DNA from: Bdellovibrionaceae bacterium UBA1609
GTDB lineage: Bacteria > Bdellovibrionota > Bdellovibrionia > Bdellovibrionales > UBA1609
Length of the DNA: 64,000 nucleotides
Reading direction: 5' to 3'
Assembly: GCA_002321895.1 (NCBI GenBank)
Contig: DCMZ01000004.1
Coordinates: forward strand, 60,151-124,150
In this document: positions 34,936 through 43,445 of the stretch, one piece after another
How the letters are laid out: every line of letters begins with the position of its first letter
Numbering within the stretch: the stretch's first letter is position 1
Program-made: the position numbers and the translations under genes
Notes under the pieces: model-generated
What the model saw: the letters and a program-made list of their open reading frames with translations, nothing else
Databases searched by the model: none
What the model was told of the DNA's origin: nothing

Positions 34936-35913
34936 ATGAAAGCACAGAAGATGATTCTAGCGAGTTTATTGCTAGCGGCTTTTTCAGCAAATGCAGAGAT
35001 GGAAGGATCTATAGGGTCCGTTGATTTCAGTGCGGATATTTCCGGTGCTGTTGACTATGTTGAGGACGGAGACTGGACCGGTCGAGATATGTTCCTAAAG
35101 TTGGATGCCAAAGTGGCTGAAAGAATTGGAATTGTCTATGAAGGTGGTGTGGTACAAAACGCTTTAGATGATTTAGACGGAGACAGTCTAACCACTCGGC
35201 AAGCCTATGTTTATGTTAACGTGGGTTCGCTCAAGTATTTAGGACAAATCGAGTTACGTGTCGGTAAACAGGAACTGGCTTTTGGTGGAAAGACAACGGA
35301 GTCGATCAATCGGACAACCAGTGAAAGAGATGCGATGCAGGAAAACCTTCGTGAAAGGGAATCAGTGAAAATTATGATTGCTCGAGATTCTATGGAAGGT
35401 CGAAGTATCACTGCACTTCTTAACAACCTTGTGACTTCCGCTGAGATCTCTTACTGGGATGATGAAGAAGACGGATTGGAAAAGGGGCATTCCATTCGAA
35501 TCAATGGTCAGATTGGAGAGTTTGTCGACACTTCGGTTTCCTATATGGAAGATAGCGAAATGGACCTGGATGGAAATGAAGTGGAAGCCACTTTGAATCT
35601 GGATGCAATCTCCAGGTCTCCTCTTCTCAATAGAGCGACAATTTCAGCAGCTGTTGCGGAAATGAACTATGGAGCTGAAACGGAGAAAATCACTCGTTTT
35701 GCTGCCACTAAAGGGTATGGAAAATACAGCGCCTACTATGAAATGGAAGATGTGGAAGTTTCTGGTGGATCAGAAGAAGGCCAGTTTAAAAATCATGCTG
35801 TGGGTGTGAGGCGATCATTTGGTGAAAAGTTCGATGTTGGTTTCGAAGTTAAAGATGACGAACAATTGGATGATGTCGTAGGGGCCATCACCTTTCGCTA
35901 CAACATGCAGTAG
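34936..35913 (+). CDS. Porin-like outer membrane beta-barrel
   Basis: 325 aa. The signal peptide ends FSANA (residue 20). The mature protein alternates polar and hydrophobic residues in long strands and is acidic (VDYVEDGDWTGRDMFLKLDA). It has the charged-pair pattern of general porins, including a strand RVGKQELAFGGK with an Arg/Lys track and a helix-rich loop around TSERDAMQENLRERES. It ends in AITFRYNMQ rather than Phe. Substrate unknown. A terminator follows. Confidence 0.72.
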   Translation: MKAQKMILASLLLAAFSANAEMEGSIGSVDFSADISGAVDYVEDGDWTGRDMFLKLDAKVAERIGIVYEGGVVQNALDDLDGDSLTTRQAYVYVNVGSLKYLGQIELRVGKQELAFGGKTTESINRTTSERDAMQENLRERESVKIMIARDSMEGRSITALLNNLVTSAEISYWDDEEDGLEKGHSIRINGQIGEFVDTSVSYMEDSEMDLDGNEVEATLNLDAISRSPLLNRATISAAVAEMNYGAETEKITRFAATKGYGKYSAYYEMEDVEVSGGSEEGQFKNHAVGVRRSFGEKFDVGFEVKDDEQLDDVVGAITFRYNMQ

Positions 35914-35940
35914 TACTGTCTGAGAATTAAAAAGAGAGCG

Positions 35941-35971
35941 CGCGGAGATCATAGGGGTCTCCGCGTTTTTT
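35941..35971 (+). terminator. rho-independent terminator after the porin-like gene
   Basis: CGCGGAGA (35941-35948) pairs perfectly with TCTCCGCG (35958-35965), followed by six T. It also sits just before the end of the convergent RNase HI gene. Confidence 0.92.
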
Positions 35972-35978
35972 ACAACCT

Positions 35979-36737
35979 TTAGGCTTTTTCTAGCTTTTCA
36001 GGAGACAGTCCCCAGCTTTCCACAATGGACTTTTCGTCAGTAGCTGAAGTCGCCTTTTTAAACTTAGCTCCAGAACGGCCTTTAACCTGGGCTTCGCATT
36101 CTTTCCAAGTCTTGTGCCGCTTTAGCTCGCCGCCGGCATAACTGAGATAGCTATAGGCGGATTTCTTTTTTTCATTTCGAGATTTCATTTCTGGAACGGA
36201 CATGTCCTCAGGAAGGTCGTGAATGGCATATCCATAATTGAGTAAAGGGCCATCGTAAAGATCCACCCATTTGCCTTTAGTAAAGTCCACCGCAATGCCG
36301 TCACATCTTTCGTTTCCAGGTGTTCCCGAATGGCCACGCACATACTTCCAATCGAGGGCTCCTAAGCCCTTACGGTTAGCGACCAGTCGATCCAACTCTT
36401 TCCATTCCGGTTGATTATTTACGGGCTTTCCATCGGCTGTTGTCCAGCCTTTACGTTTCCAACCCCAAATCCACTTGGTGATTCCATGAATCACATAGGT
36501 GGAATCGGTTAAAATCCATAGGTCACCAGGAGTGCCTTGGATTTCTTTAAGTCCTTCGATGACGGCTTGTAGCTCCATCTGATTGTTGGTGGTGTTGGAG
36601 CGTTTTCCACCGAGTTCCTTCACGTGGCCGGAAGGATCTACGATGACGGTTCCATAACCGCCGGGACCAGGATTTCCTGAACAAGCTCCATCGGTAAAGA
36701 TGAGCCAATGCTTAAAAGCTTCTGCGTTTTCTGACAT
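35979..36737 (-). CDS. rnhA: Ribonuclease HI with C-terminal hybrid-binding-like domain
   Basis: 252 aa, against about 155 for plain RNase HI. The catalytic set is complete: Asp16 in FTDGACSGNPGPGGYG, Glu55 in NQMELQAV, Asp78 in LTDSTYV and Asp146 in NERCDGIA, with His136. It removes RNA from RNA-DNA hybrids. Residues about 196-243 (SYLSYAGGELKRHKTWKECE, then QVKGRSGAKFKK) look like the hybrid-binding/viroplasmin domain, normally found at the N-terminus of RNase H1. Here it is at the C-terminus. The cytoplasmic role is standard; the domain order is the unusual part. Confidence 0.9.
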   Translation of the reverse strand: MSENAEAFKHWLIFTDGACSGNPGPGGYGTVIVDPSGHVKELGGKRSNTTNNQMELQAVIEGLKEIQGTPGDLWILTDSTYVIHGITKWIWGWKRKGWTTADGKPVNNQPEWKELDRLVANRKGLGALDWKYVRGHSGTPGNERCDGIAVDFTKGKWVDLYDGPLLNYGYAIHDLPEDMSVPEMKSRNEKKKSAYSYLSYAGGELKRHKTWKECEAQVKGRSGAKFKKATSATDEKSIVESWGLSPEKLEKA

Positions 36738-36878
36738 AAATCCATATTAACGGGTCCAGGCAAACCGTACCAGCTCCCTTTTTATTGGCGGTGCATCTAG
36801 TTAAGCTGCGCTGCATATCAGCGCCAATGTGGCCACTCAGTGTTTCACTCTTATCGTATAAAAGTGTAAGTTCCTCCT

Positions 36879-38516
36879 ATGAAAAATAGATTGGGTCAAA
36901 AAGTGGACTTTCCTGTGGATCAGGAAAAAATTCACCAATTAAATTCATTTAAAACTGAGCAGGGAGAGGCTTTTCCTAAACTCGGTATTTTGGTTCTCAC
37001 CTATAATACAGAGAACCAGATCCAATCCACGCTTTCTAGAATTCCTGAACAGTTGCATGATCTTGTTGAAGAGATCTTTCTTTTTGATAATTGCAGCCAA
37101 GATAACACTTTAGAGAAAGTGTCTTCGTTTTTAGAAGGGTCTATCTGGAAAGATAAAGTAAAGGTATTCCAGAATCCAAAAAACATGGGATATGGAGGGA
37201 ATCAGAAAGCGGGATATAATTATGCTTTAAAGAGAGGCATCGATTATACCGTCATGCTTCATGGTGATGGGCAATATGCCCCCGAGTATTTGCCGGACAT
37301 GTTTTTGCCTATTTTCACTGATAAGAAACATGTGGTCTATGGTTCTAGGATGCTGAATAAACGCCGGGCTCTTGAAGGGGGCATGCCCCTCTATAAATGG
37401 ATTGGAAACACTGTTCTCACCACCTTTGAGAATATTATTTTGGGCACGCGTATGACCGAATTTCATTCGGGCTATCGTATGTACGGCTCTGATATTCTTC
37501 GTAAAATACCCTTTAATGAGAATACAAATGATTGGCACTTTGATACGCAGATTATCATTCAGTGTCGAGCTCTCAATCTCAAAATTCATGAAATCCCGAT
37601 CGACACTTTTTATGGAGATGAGGAATGTAACGTAAACGGAGTGAGCTACGCTTTAGCTGTTTGTGCTGCGGTTTTAGAGTACAGACTGCACCAATTGCAC
37701 GTTTTACGTCGCTCTCGATATTTTGTGGATTACGATGTGGTCTTCACGCGAAAACTCAGTCCCTATAGTAGTCATGGACAGATTCTCAATAGAATTCACT
37801 CCGGTGATCGAGTGTTGGATTTTAGTTCTAATCATGGGTTGCTTCATAAATCTCTGAGTGAAAAGGGTGTTCGAATCACCCATGTGGGATCGAAGTCACC
37901 AAAGTATCCGGAATTTGTGGAGGAACATTTTTTAGTACCCTTGGACCAGCCTCAGCAGATGGATACGTTGCCTTTGGAACGGGATTATGACTATGTGTTG
38001 TTGGCTGAAAATCTGGAACAAATAAAGCAATCACAAGAGTTGCTGGAAAAATCTCAGCGGTTTCTTAAGCCGGATGGCCGAATGATTGTGTGTATTTCAA
38101 ATATTGCCATGTGGTTTTACCGCGTATCTTTGATGTTGGGTCGTCTCAACTATGGGCCAAAGGGACCTTTGTCACATTCGCACGTACACTTGTACACTTT
38201 GGATTCGGCGAAACAAATGCTGTTAAGGTCGGGGATGGCCATCACAGATATTAAGCCGGTGAACTTTCCTTTTGAGGTGCTATTCGAATCCATTGGACAG
38301 AGTCGTTTTGTGAAATTGTTAGATGGAGTTTATTCTTTTTTCGCTAAAATATGGCCAAGATTGTTTGCCTATCAGTTTGTATTTGAAGGATCCGTGACTC
38401 GCTATCGAGCGGAAGTGGGTGAAGGTCAGGTGAAAATGGAATTGGACAAAGCCCAAAAGAAAACCCCCTCGTCTTCATCTAGAGCGTCCTCTTCTTTTGA
38501 TCTTACATCTAAATAG
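36879..38516 (+). CDS. Glycosyltransferase family 2 fused to a SAM methyltransferase-like domain
   Basis: 545 aa. The N-terminal half (about 34-275) is a GT2/GT-A domain: LGILVLTYNTENQI, the nucleotide Asp in FDNCSQDN, the DxD-like MLHGDGQYAPE, and FHSGYRMYG. The second half (about 300-470) begins GDRVLDFSSNHGLLHKSL, which is a degenerate class I methyltransferase motif I, and has an LKPDGRMIVCISN strand. The C-terminal tail is serine-rich. It may make and modify a surface sugar, and lies opposite the CDP-dideoxyhexose operon. The SAM-binding glycines are poor, so methyl transfer is uncertain. Confidence 0.75.
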   Translation: MKNRLGQKVDFPVDQEKIHQLNSFKTEQGEAFPKLGILVLTYNTENQIQSTLSRIPEQLHDLVEEIFLFDNCSQDNTLEKVSSFLEGSIWKDKVKVFQNPKNMGYGGNQKAGYNYALKRGIDYTVMLHGDGQYAPEYLPDMFLPIFTDKKHVVYGSRMLNKRRALEGGMPLYKWIGNTVLTTFENIILGTRMTEFHSGYRMYGSDILRKIPFNENTNDWHFDTQIIIQCRALNLKIHEIPIDTFYGDEECNVNGVSYALAVCAAVLEYRLHQLHVLRRSRYFVDYDVVFTRKLSPYSSHGQILNRIHSGDRVLDFSSNHGLLHKSLSEKGVRITHVGSKSPKYPEFVEEHFLVPLDQPQQMDTLPLERDYDYVLLAENLEQIKQSQELLEKSQRFLKPDGRMIVCISNIAMWFYRVSLMLGRLNYGPKGPLSHSHVHLYTLDSAKQMLLRSGMAITDIKPVNFPFEVLFESIGQSRFVKLLDGVYSFFAKIWPRLFAYQFVFEGSVTRYRAEVGEGQVKMELDKAQKKTPSSSSRASSSFDLTSK

Positions 38517-38571
38517 TGAAGCTAAAAAATGGTATTTCCCTATATTTCCTTACGTGTCTTTAACTCCTATT

Positions 38572-38753
38572 ATTTCGCACTTTTGATTTTAAAAAAGAGT
38601 TTCATTGAACCTCTTCTCCTCGCTCTTATGGCAGCGGTTCGTCTCCCGCACCCTGTCGACCAAAAGGTCGCCCACGGCGCGAGATACGCACCACCAACGA
38701 GATGAGTCGAACAGGACCAATGCAACTCTTTTTTAAAATCAAAAGTGCCAAAT
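38572..38753. repeat. 182-bp inverted-repeat element between convergent genes (MITE-like or structured RNA)
   Basis: The arms 38577-38601 and 38724-38748 are perfect 25-base inverted repeats (GCACTTTTGATTTTAAAAAA plus GAGTT). After one mismatch, 4 more bases pair outward, and CATTG/CAATG pairs inward. The centre is much richer in G+C (about 58% by hand count) and contains the small hairpin CGACC-AAAA-GGTCG. No open frame and no target-site duplication are evident. It fills the gap between the two convergent genes and ends at the stop codon of the SDR gene. It could also work as a bidirectional terminator. Confidence 0.7.
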
Positions 38754-38754
38754 T

Positions 38755-39633
38755 CTACTCGTTAAGAAACTGAGGAATACCTTTTTCTAAAGGGATTGTA
38801 GGTGACCAACCGGGGAGAGGTTCGAAGTTTCGCCATGTTTGCATCACTTCTCTGTCGCGATAGGGGCGTCCTCCCCATTCAATGTTAAGGGGTTGCCCCG
38901 CGGCAGATTCAAATGCCCTTGCTAAGTCTTTGAGTGACAACACCTCATTACTCGATAGGGCAAAGGATTTGTTGATGCCTTGACCTCTTTGAAGCTGAGA
39001 GAGCCAGTCGATGGATCGATGGATGCCATTCACGACATCATCCACATGCAAAATATTAATTTCTTGTTCGCCGGCACTCATAGCTAAAGGCTCGTTGGAA
39101 GTGAGCTGATCTTTCCAAAGTGCAAATATTTTTTTGCGAGTATCGCCAGAGCCATAGGTGTCTGAAATTTTTAAATGCATTACATTTAATCCTTTGGCCT
39201 CTGAATAAAACTGTGTGATGTCTTGGAAAGATTGCTTAGTGGCGGCATAGAGGTTTACCGGGGAGTAGTTTTGGTTTTGATAGTGTTGCCAGAACGTCCC
39301 CATGTTTAGCCACCAATCCAATTGGGAGTGGAGGGTCTCCATCACCTGAGTAGGAAACTGAATATTTGAGCTAACTAACTCATTGGCTTGATTTCGGTTA
39401 TGGCTAGATAAAAACAAACTCGCTAAATGAACACAACCCTTTATCTCTAAAGAGAATATTTCAGCAAGCCATTGATCGCTGGAATCCATTTCAACAATCT
39501 GGCAGGTCTTAATAAAATCTAGATTGAGTTTTTGAGCATCGCGCACCAATAAAACCAAATTTTCTTTGTCGGGAAAACTCTGAACCCACTTCTGGCCAAT
39601 AAATCCAGTGGCTCCGGTAACTAAAATCTTCAT
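38755..39633 (-). CDS. SDR-family NAD(P)-dependent reductase/epimerase of the CDP-dideoxyhexose pathway
   Basis: 292 aa. The Rossmann motif is VTGATGFIG at the N-terminus, and the catalytic Tyr-Lys pair is in NLYAATK with Thr in MGTFWQHY. Length and sequence resemble the final C4 reductases that make abequose, paratose or ascarylose from CDP-3,6-dideoxy-4-keto sugars. As the last gene of the operon, after an epimerase, the best fit is the AscF-like step to CDP-ascarylose. This is inference from context. The start overlaps the end of the epimerase gene by 4 bases. Confidence 0.75.
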   Translation of the reverse strand: MKILVTGATGFIGQKWVQSFPDKENLVLLVRDAQKLNLDFIKTCQIVEMDSSDQWLAEIFSLEIKGCVHLASLFLSSHNRNQANELVSSNIQFPTQVMETLHSQLDWWLNMGTFWQHYQNQNYSPVNLYAATKQSFQDITQFYSEAKGLNVMHLKISDTYGSGDTRKKIFALWKDQLTSNEPLAMSAGEQEINILHVDDVVNGIHRSIDWLSQLQRGQGINKSFALSSNEVLSLKDLARAFESAAGQPLNIEWGGRPYRDREVMQTWRNFEPLPGWSPTIPLEKGIPQFLNE

Positions 39634-40184
39634 AGAGAACTCAATTCAAAAGGCGAGTCAAAGTCGCTCAGAAGTGGGTGGCCTTGATCTCGCTCGCTGA
39701 CGATGGGGCTATCTATGTTCCAATCGAAATCCAATGAAGACCATAGTATGCCTCTGTCAAACTCAGAGTTATGTTCTTTGGAAACAAAATATTGTACTAT
39801 AGAGTTATCAGATTGGGAGGCAAATCCATGAGCGAATCCGATGGGTATAATCAAAGCCAATGGGTCATCGCTGGACAAAGTATAGCTTTGACTCTGACCA
39901 AAAGTGGGAGAGTTTTTTCTTAGGTCCAAAACCACATCTTGTATTTGACCATGAGTCACCATAACCATTTTATGGTGAGCGTAAGGTCCCACCTGAAAAT
40001 GCATGCCTCGGATAACATCCTTTTTGGAAGAAGTGTAGAATCCTTCTTTGATGTCAAAGGAGAAGGGCAGCTCATTCATAGAAGGAGAATGCCAGTTCTT
40101 TGTGAATTCACCACGAAGATCCGTATGGTGAAACATTTCCACCTTAAAAATTCCCGGTATCTTTTGGCATTCACTGACTTTCAT
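39630..40184 (-). CDS. RmlC-like sugar nucleotide epimerase (cupin)
   Basis: 184 aa. Typical RmlC features are RGEFTKNW, the catalytic His in RGMHFQVGPYAHHKMV, an Asp in VVLDLRKNSPTFG, PIGFAHGF and a late Tyr in VQYFVSKEH. In a CDP-dideoxyhexose set it would epimerise C5 of the 4-keto-3,6-dideoxy intermediate, as AscE does, rather than act on dTDP-rhamnose precursors. I prefer the ATG at 40184; a GTG 5 codons upstream is possible. It overlaps the end of the E1 gene by 14 bases. Confidence 0.82.
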   Translation of the reverse strand: MKVSECQKIPGIFKVEMFHHTDLRGEFTKNWHSPSMNELPFSFDIKEGFYTSSKKDVIRGMHFQVGPYAHHKMVMVTHGQIQDVVLDLRKNSPTFGQSQSYTLSSDDPLALIIPIGFAHGFASQSDNSIVQYFVSKEHNSEFDRGILWSSLDFDWNIDSPIVSERDQGHPLLSDFDSPFELSSL

Positions 40185-41505
40185 TTTCAATATACTCACT
40201 AATTTTATCAGTCATATATTTTAATCGGCTCTCGTCCAGTCCGGGATACACACCAATCCAAAAGGTATTGTTCATAATGGAATCAGTGTTTTTTAAGTCT
40301 CCCACTACACGGTATCCCTCGCCACGATTTCTGAGTCCATCGAAGCAGGGGTGTTTGATCAGGTTTCCAGCGAACAGGTTACGGGTTTGAATTAAGTTTC
40401 TCTCTAAGTGTTTCACGATATCGGCTTTTGAAAACGACGCATTATCTTTAACTGTAATTAGGAAGCCAAACCAGCTGGGGTCAGATAGAGGCTCCGCTTC
40501 GGGCAAAGTGAGCACGTCCTGATAGTTGAGTAGCTGTTCCTTGATAAATTTATGATTTTGTTTACGTCTTTCAATGATCGTTGGAAGCTTTTTCATCTGG
40601 GCGCAACCCACAGCTGCTTGCATTTCTGTCATCTTAAGATTGTACCCAAAGTGGCTGTAAACATATTTATGATCATAACCTTTTGGTAGTTGAGAAAAAT
40701 CCCATTCAAAACGCTTTCCGCAAGTGTTGTCTTTTCCGCTGGGACACCAACAATCTCTTCCCCAATCCCTCAGGGAAAGTGTTATCTTTTTAAGGTAGGG
40801 GTTGTTTACAAAAACAGCCCCTCCTTCGCCTGTGGTCATATGGTGTGCGGGGTAAAAAGAACAAGTCGCTAAATCCCCATAAGTCCCCGTATACTTACCA
40901 TCATATGTAGATCCAAGGGCGTCGCAATTGTCTTCAATAAGCCATAATTTATGTTTTTTACAAAAGGCATGAACCTCTTTTAAGTTAAAAGGATTTCCCA
41001 ATGTATGGGCCACCATTACAGCTTTCGTCTTTTCACTGAGAGCGGCTTCCAGTTGGGAAATATCGATGTTGTAACTGGGAATCTCAACATCCACAAATAC
41101 GGGCACCGCTCCATATTGAATGCTTGGGCTTACGGTGGTGGGAAATCCTGCGGCAACCGTTATAACCTCATCACCAGGCTTAACTCTTCTTTCGCCCAAA
41201 GATTCGGCGGTCAAAGTCATAAAGGCCAGTAGGTTAGCGGATGAGCCAGATGTGGTGAGAAGGCAGGCTTTAGTTTTCAAGAACTTTTGCAGTTGTTCTT
41301 CTAATGATTCACAATACCGACCGGCAGTGAGCCAGAAATCCAATGAAGAATCCACCAGATACTCAAGTTCCTCGTGATCAAAAAATCGGCCTCCGTAATT
41401 AACGTAGGTTTCTCCAGGGGAAAAGGTTTTTTCTGGGAAGGCGACTTTATAGTATTCTCTAGTTTTCTCTAGAATTTCTTTTCTCAATTGTTCGGCATTA
41501 GCCAT
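40171..41505 (-). CDS. rfbH: CDP-4-keto-6-deoxy-D-glucose 3-dehydrase (E1), RfbH/DdhC/AscC type
   Basis: 444 aa. A PMP-dependent enzyme with the aspartate aminotransferase fold. The usual PLP Lys is replaced by His in SFYPAHHMTTGEGG, the hallmark of this dehydrase. A [2Fe-2S] set with the family spacing C-X57-C-X1-C-X7-C is seen: NCDALG, then DCWC, then NTCGKRF. It removes the C3 hydroxyl together with an E3 iron-sulfur flavin reductase (DdhD/AscD), which is not in the window. Translation is overlapped with the epimerase downstream. Confidence 0.93.
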   Translation of the reverse strand: MANAEQLRKEILEKTREYYKVAFPEKTFSPGETYVNYGGRFFDHEELEYLVDSSLDFWLTAGRYCESLEEQLQKFLKTKACLLTTSGSSANLLAFMTLTAESLGERRVKPGDEVITVAAGFPTTVSPSIQYGAVPVFVDVEIPSYNIDISQLEAALSEKTKAVMVAHTLGNPFNLKEVHAFCKKHKLWLIEDNCDALGSTYDGKYTGTYGDLATCSFYPAHHMTTGEGGAVFVNNPYLKKITLSLRDWGRDCWCPSGKDNTCGKRFEWDFSQLPKGYDHKYVYSHFGYNLKMTEMQAAVGCAQMKKLPTIIERRKQNHKFIKEQLLNYQDVLTLPEAEPLSDPSWFGFLITVKDNASFSKADIVKHLERNLIQTRNLFAGNLIKHPCFDGLRNRGEGYRVVGDLKNTDSIMNNTFWIGVYPGLDESRLKYMTDKISEYIENESQ

Positions 41506-41520
41506 AATTTGTCCTTATTT

Positions 41521-42591
41521 TCAGTTCTCTAATTTTTCTTGATACTGTTCAATTTGCTGTAGTGTGAAGTCCTTCATCAAAGTACCAGGTTGATCGATAA
41601 GTTTCTGATACCACTGGGCCGTCCACTGGGCAGAGGTATTGAGATCCAGTTGGGGAGACCATCCGAGTTCAGTTTTAGCTTTGGAAATGTCCAGTCGTAG
41701 GGTTTGCGCCTCGTGCACTTTGAATTTATCAGAGATGTCTCTAATTTCTCCAAATGACAGGTGGTTTTGCAATGCTGTTACCAAGGTTCGGACGCTGACA
41801 TGGCTTTCCTCAGAGGGTCCAAAATTCCATCCTCCCGAAAAATTGAGTCCACCCGGTGTAAAAGCTTTTGATCCAATTTGCAAATAGCCACTCAATGGCT
41901 CTAAGACATGTTGCCAGGGCCGAATGGCATTGGGGTTCCTCAATTCTACGGGACGTTTTTCTTCACAGGCCAATATAGTATCGGTAACTATACGGTCTTT
42001 GCACCAGTCTCCACCACCAATAACATTTCCAGCCCGTACGTTGCTCACCATGATGTTTTTTTCTTTAAAAAAACTGGAACGATAGGACGCGCTCGCTAGC
42101 TCAGCAGCACCTTTCGAAGCGGAATAAGGATCATGTCCTCCCATGGGATCTGATTCCTTAAATGGATGACCAGATTCATTGTTTTCGTAACATTTGTCAG
42201 AAGTGATGTTCACTATGCCTCTAAGTTCAGGGAGATTCCGAGCAATATCTAAAACATTAATGGTTCCCATCACGTTGACGTCAAAAGTTTCCCTAGGGTA
42301 GGCATAGGATTCTCTAACAAGTGGTTGGGCAGCAAGGTGAAAAATTAGCTCCGGAGAAAATGCAATCAGACTTTCTTTCAACGAGGAATAGTCTCTAATG
42401 TCTTGATAACTATCACCCATCTCTAGACGCAAACCAGAGACAATGTAATTGTCTTTTTTAGTGCGTGGCTTCAGAGCATAGCCCTCCACCTCGGCACCTA
42501 AATGCTTTAGCCAAAGACACAACCATGAACCTTTAAATCCGGTGTGACCTGTAACAAATATGCGCTTGCCGCGATAGCTTTCTAAAAACAA
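41521..42591 (-). CDS. rfbG: CDP-glucose 4,6-dehydratase
   Basis: 356 aa, extended SDR. The NAD motif GHTGFKGSWL is specific to CDP-glucose dehydratases. The catalytic set has Ser-Asp-Lys in TSDKCYEN and the YSASK pair, with AGNVIGGGDWCKDRIVTD and IRPWQHVLEPL following. It forms CDP-4-keto-6-deoxyglucose in the cytoplasm. It lies 3 bases from the cytidylyltransferase gene and 15 from E1. Confidence 0.94.
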   Translation of the reverse strand: MFLESYRGKRIFVTGHTGFKGSWLCLWLKHLGAEVEGYALKPRTKKDNYIVSGLRLEMGDSYQDIRDYSSLKESLIAFSPELIFHLAAQPLVRESYAYPRETFDVNVMGTINVLDIARNLPELRGIVNITSDKCYENNESGHPFKESDPMGGHDPYSASKGAAELASASYRSSFFKEKNIMVSNVRAGNVIGGGDWCKDRIVTDTILACEEKRPVELRNPNAIRPWQHVLEPLSGYLQIGSKAFTPGGLNFSGGWNFGPSEESHVSVRTLVTALQNHLSFGEIRDISDKFKVHEAQTLRLDISKAKTELGWSPQLDLNTSAQWTAQWYQKLIDQPGTLMKDFTLQQIEQYQEKLEN

Positions 42592-42594
42592 ATC

Positions 42595-43368
42595 TTAACT
42601 CCAGATCTTCCAAGGAGCATGGCCGGTTTGCCATAGATCCTCTAATTGATTTTTATCCCTTAAAGTGTCCATAGGTTTCCAGAAACCAGTGTGTTTATAA
42701 GTCATCATTTGACCTTCTTTTGCAAGAGTCTCCATAGGGGTTCTTTCGAGTATGGTCGAATCATCATTGATGTATTGAATGACTTCGGGTTGGCAAACGA
42801 AAAATCCGGCATTAATCCAACCACCATCTCCCTTAGGCTTTTCAAGAAACTTTTCAACAGTACCATCTGAACCTATTTGTAAAGCCCCAAATCGACCTTC
42901 AGGTTGCGCCGATGTCATAGTCATCAACTTGCCATGCTTTTTATGGAAGTCGAGTAAGTGTTGAATATTTAAGTCACTCACTCCATCTCCGTAGGTCAGC
43001 ATGAATGGATTCTCATCAATAAAATCAGCTGCCCGCTTTACTCGGCCACCTGTCATGGTGTCTTTGCCCGTATCCAATAGGGTGATACGCCAAGGCTCCG
43101 CAGTATTTTTGTGAATTTCGGTGGTGTTGTTTTTAAGATCTATGGTGACATTACTTTGATGTAAAAAATAGTTCGCAAAATACTCTTTGATGACATAGCC
43201 CTTATAGCCCAACAGGATTACGAAATCATTAAAACCAAAATGGGAATAAAGTTTCATGATATGCCAAAGGATGGGGCGACCACCCACTTGAACCATTGGT
43301 TTTGGCTTGAGTTCCGTTTCCTCACTTAATCGAGTGCCGAAGCCTCCGGCTAATAGCAGAACTTTCAA
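42595..43368 (-). CDS. rfbF: Glucose-1-phosphate cytidylyltransferase
   Basis: 257 aa. The nucleotidyl transfer motif is LLLAGGFGTRLSEETELKPK, with GGRPILWHIMKLY, the metal Asp in TYGDGVSDL and the FLEKPKGDGGWINAGFF motif. It makes CDP-glucose from CTP and glucose-1-phosphate, the first step of the pathway. The start is TTG at 43368, placed exactly at the family N-terminus, with AAAGGAT just upstream. An in-frame ATG 13 codons earlier lacks these features. Confidence 0.93.
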   Translation of the reverse strand: MKVLLLAGGFGTRLSEETELKPKPMVQVGGRPILWHIMKLYSHFGFNDFVILLGYKGYVIKEYFANYFLHQSNVTIDLKNNTTEIHKNTAEPWRITLLDTGKDTMTGGRVKRAADFIDENPFMLTYGDGVSDLNIQHLLDFHKKHGKLMTMTSAQPEGRFGALQIGSDGTVEKFLEKPKGDGGWINAGFFVCQPEVIQYINDDSTILERTPMETLAKEGQMMTYKHTGFWKPMDTLRDKNQLEDLWQTGHAPWKIWS

Positions 43369-43445
43369 TGTGTATCCTTTCGGCAAAATAGACTCAGATA
43401 TTAGCAAAACCCCAGCTAAAAAGGCCTCTCTTGTGCATTGCAGAA

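Noticed and set aside
38602..38723. tRNA-like sequence (GGTTCG) inside the inverted-repeat element
   Set aside because: No cloverleaf with acceptor, D and anticodon arms could be formed; the match is only a short T-loop-like string.
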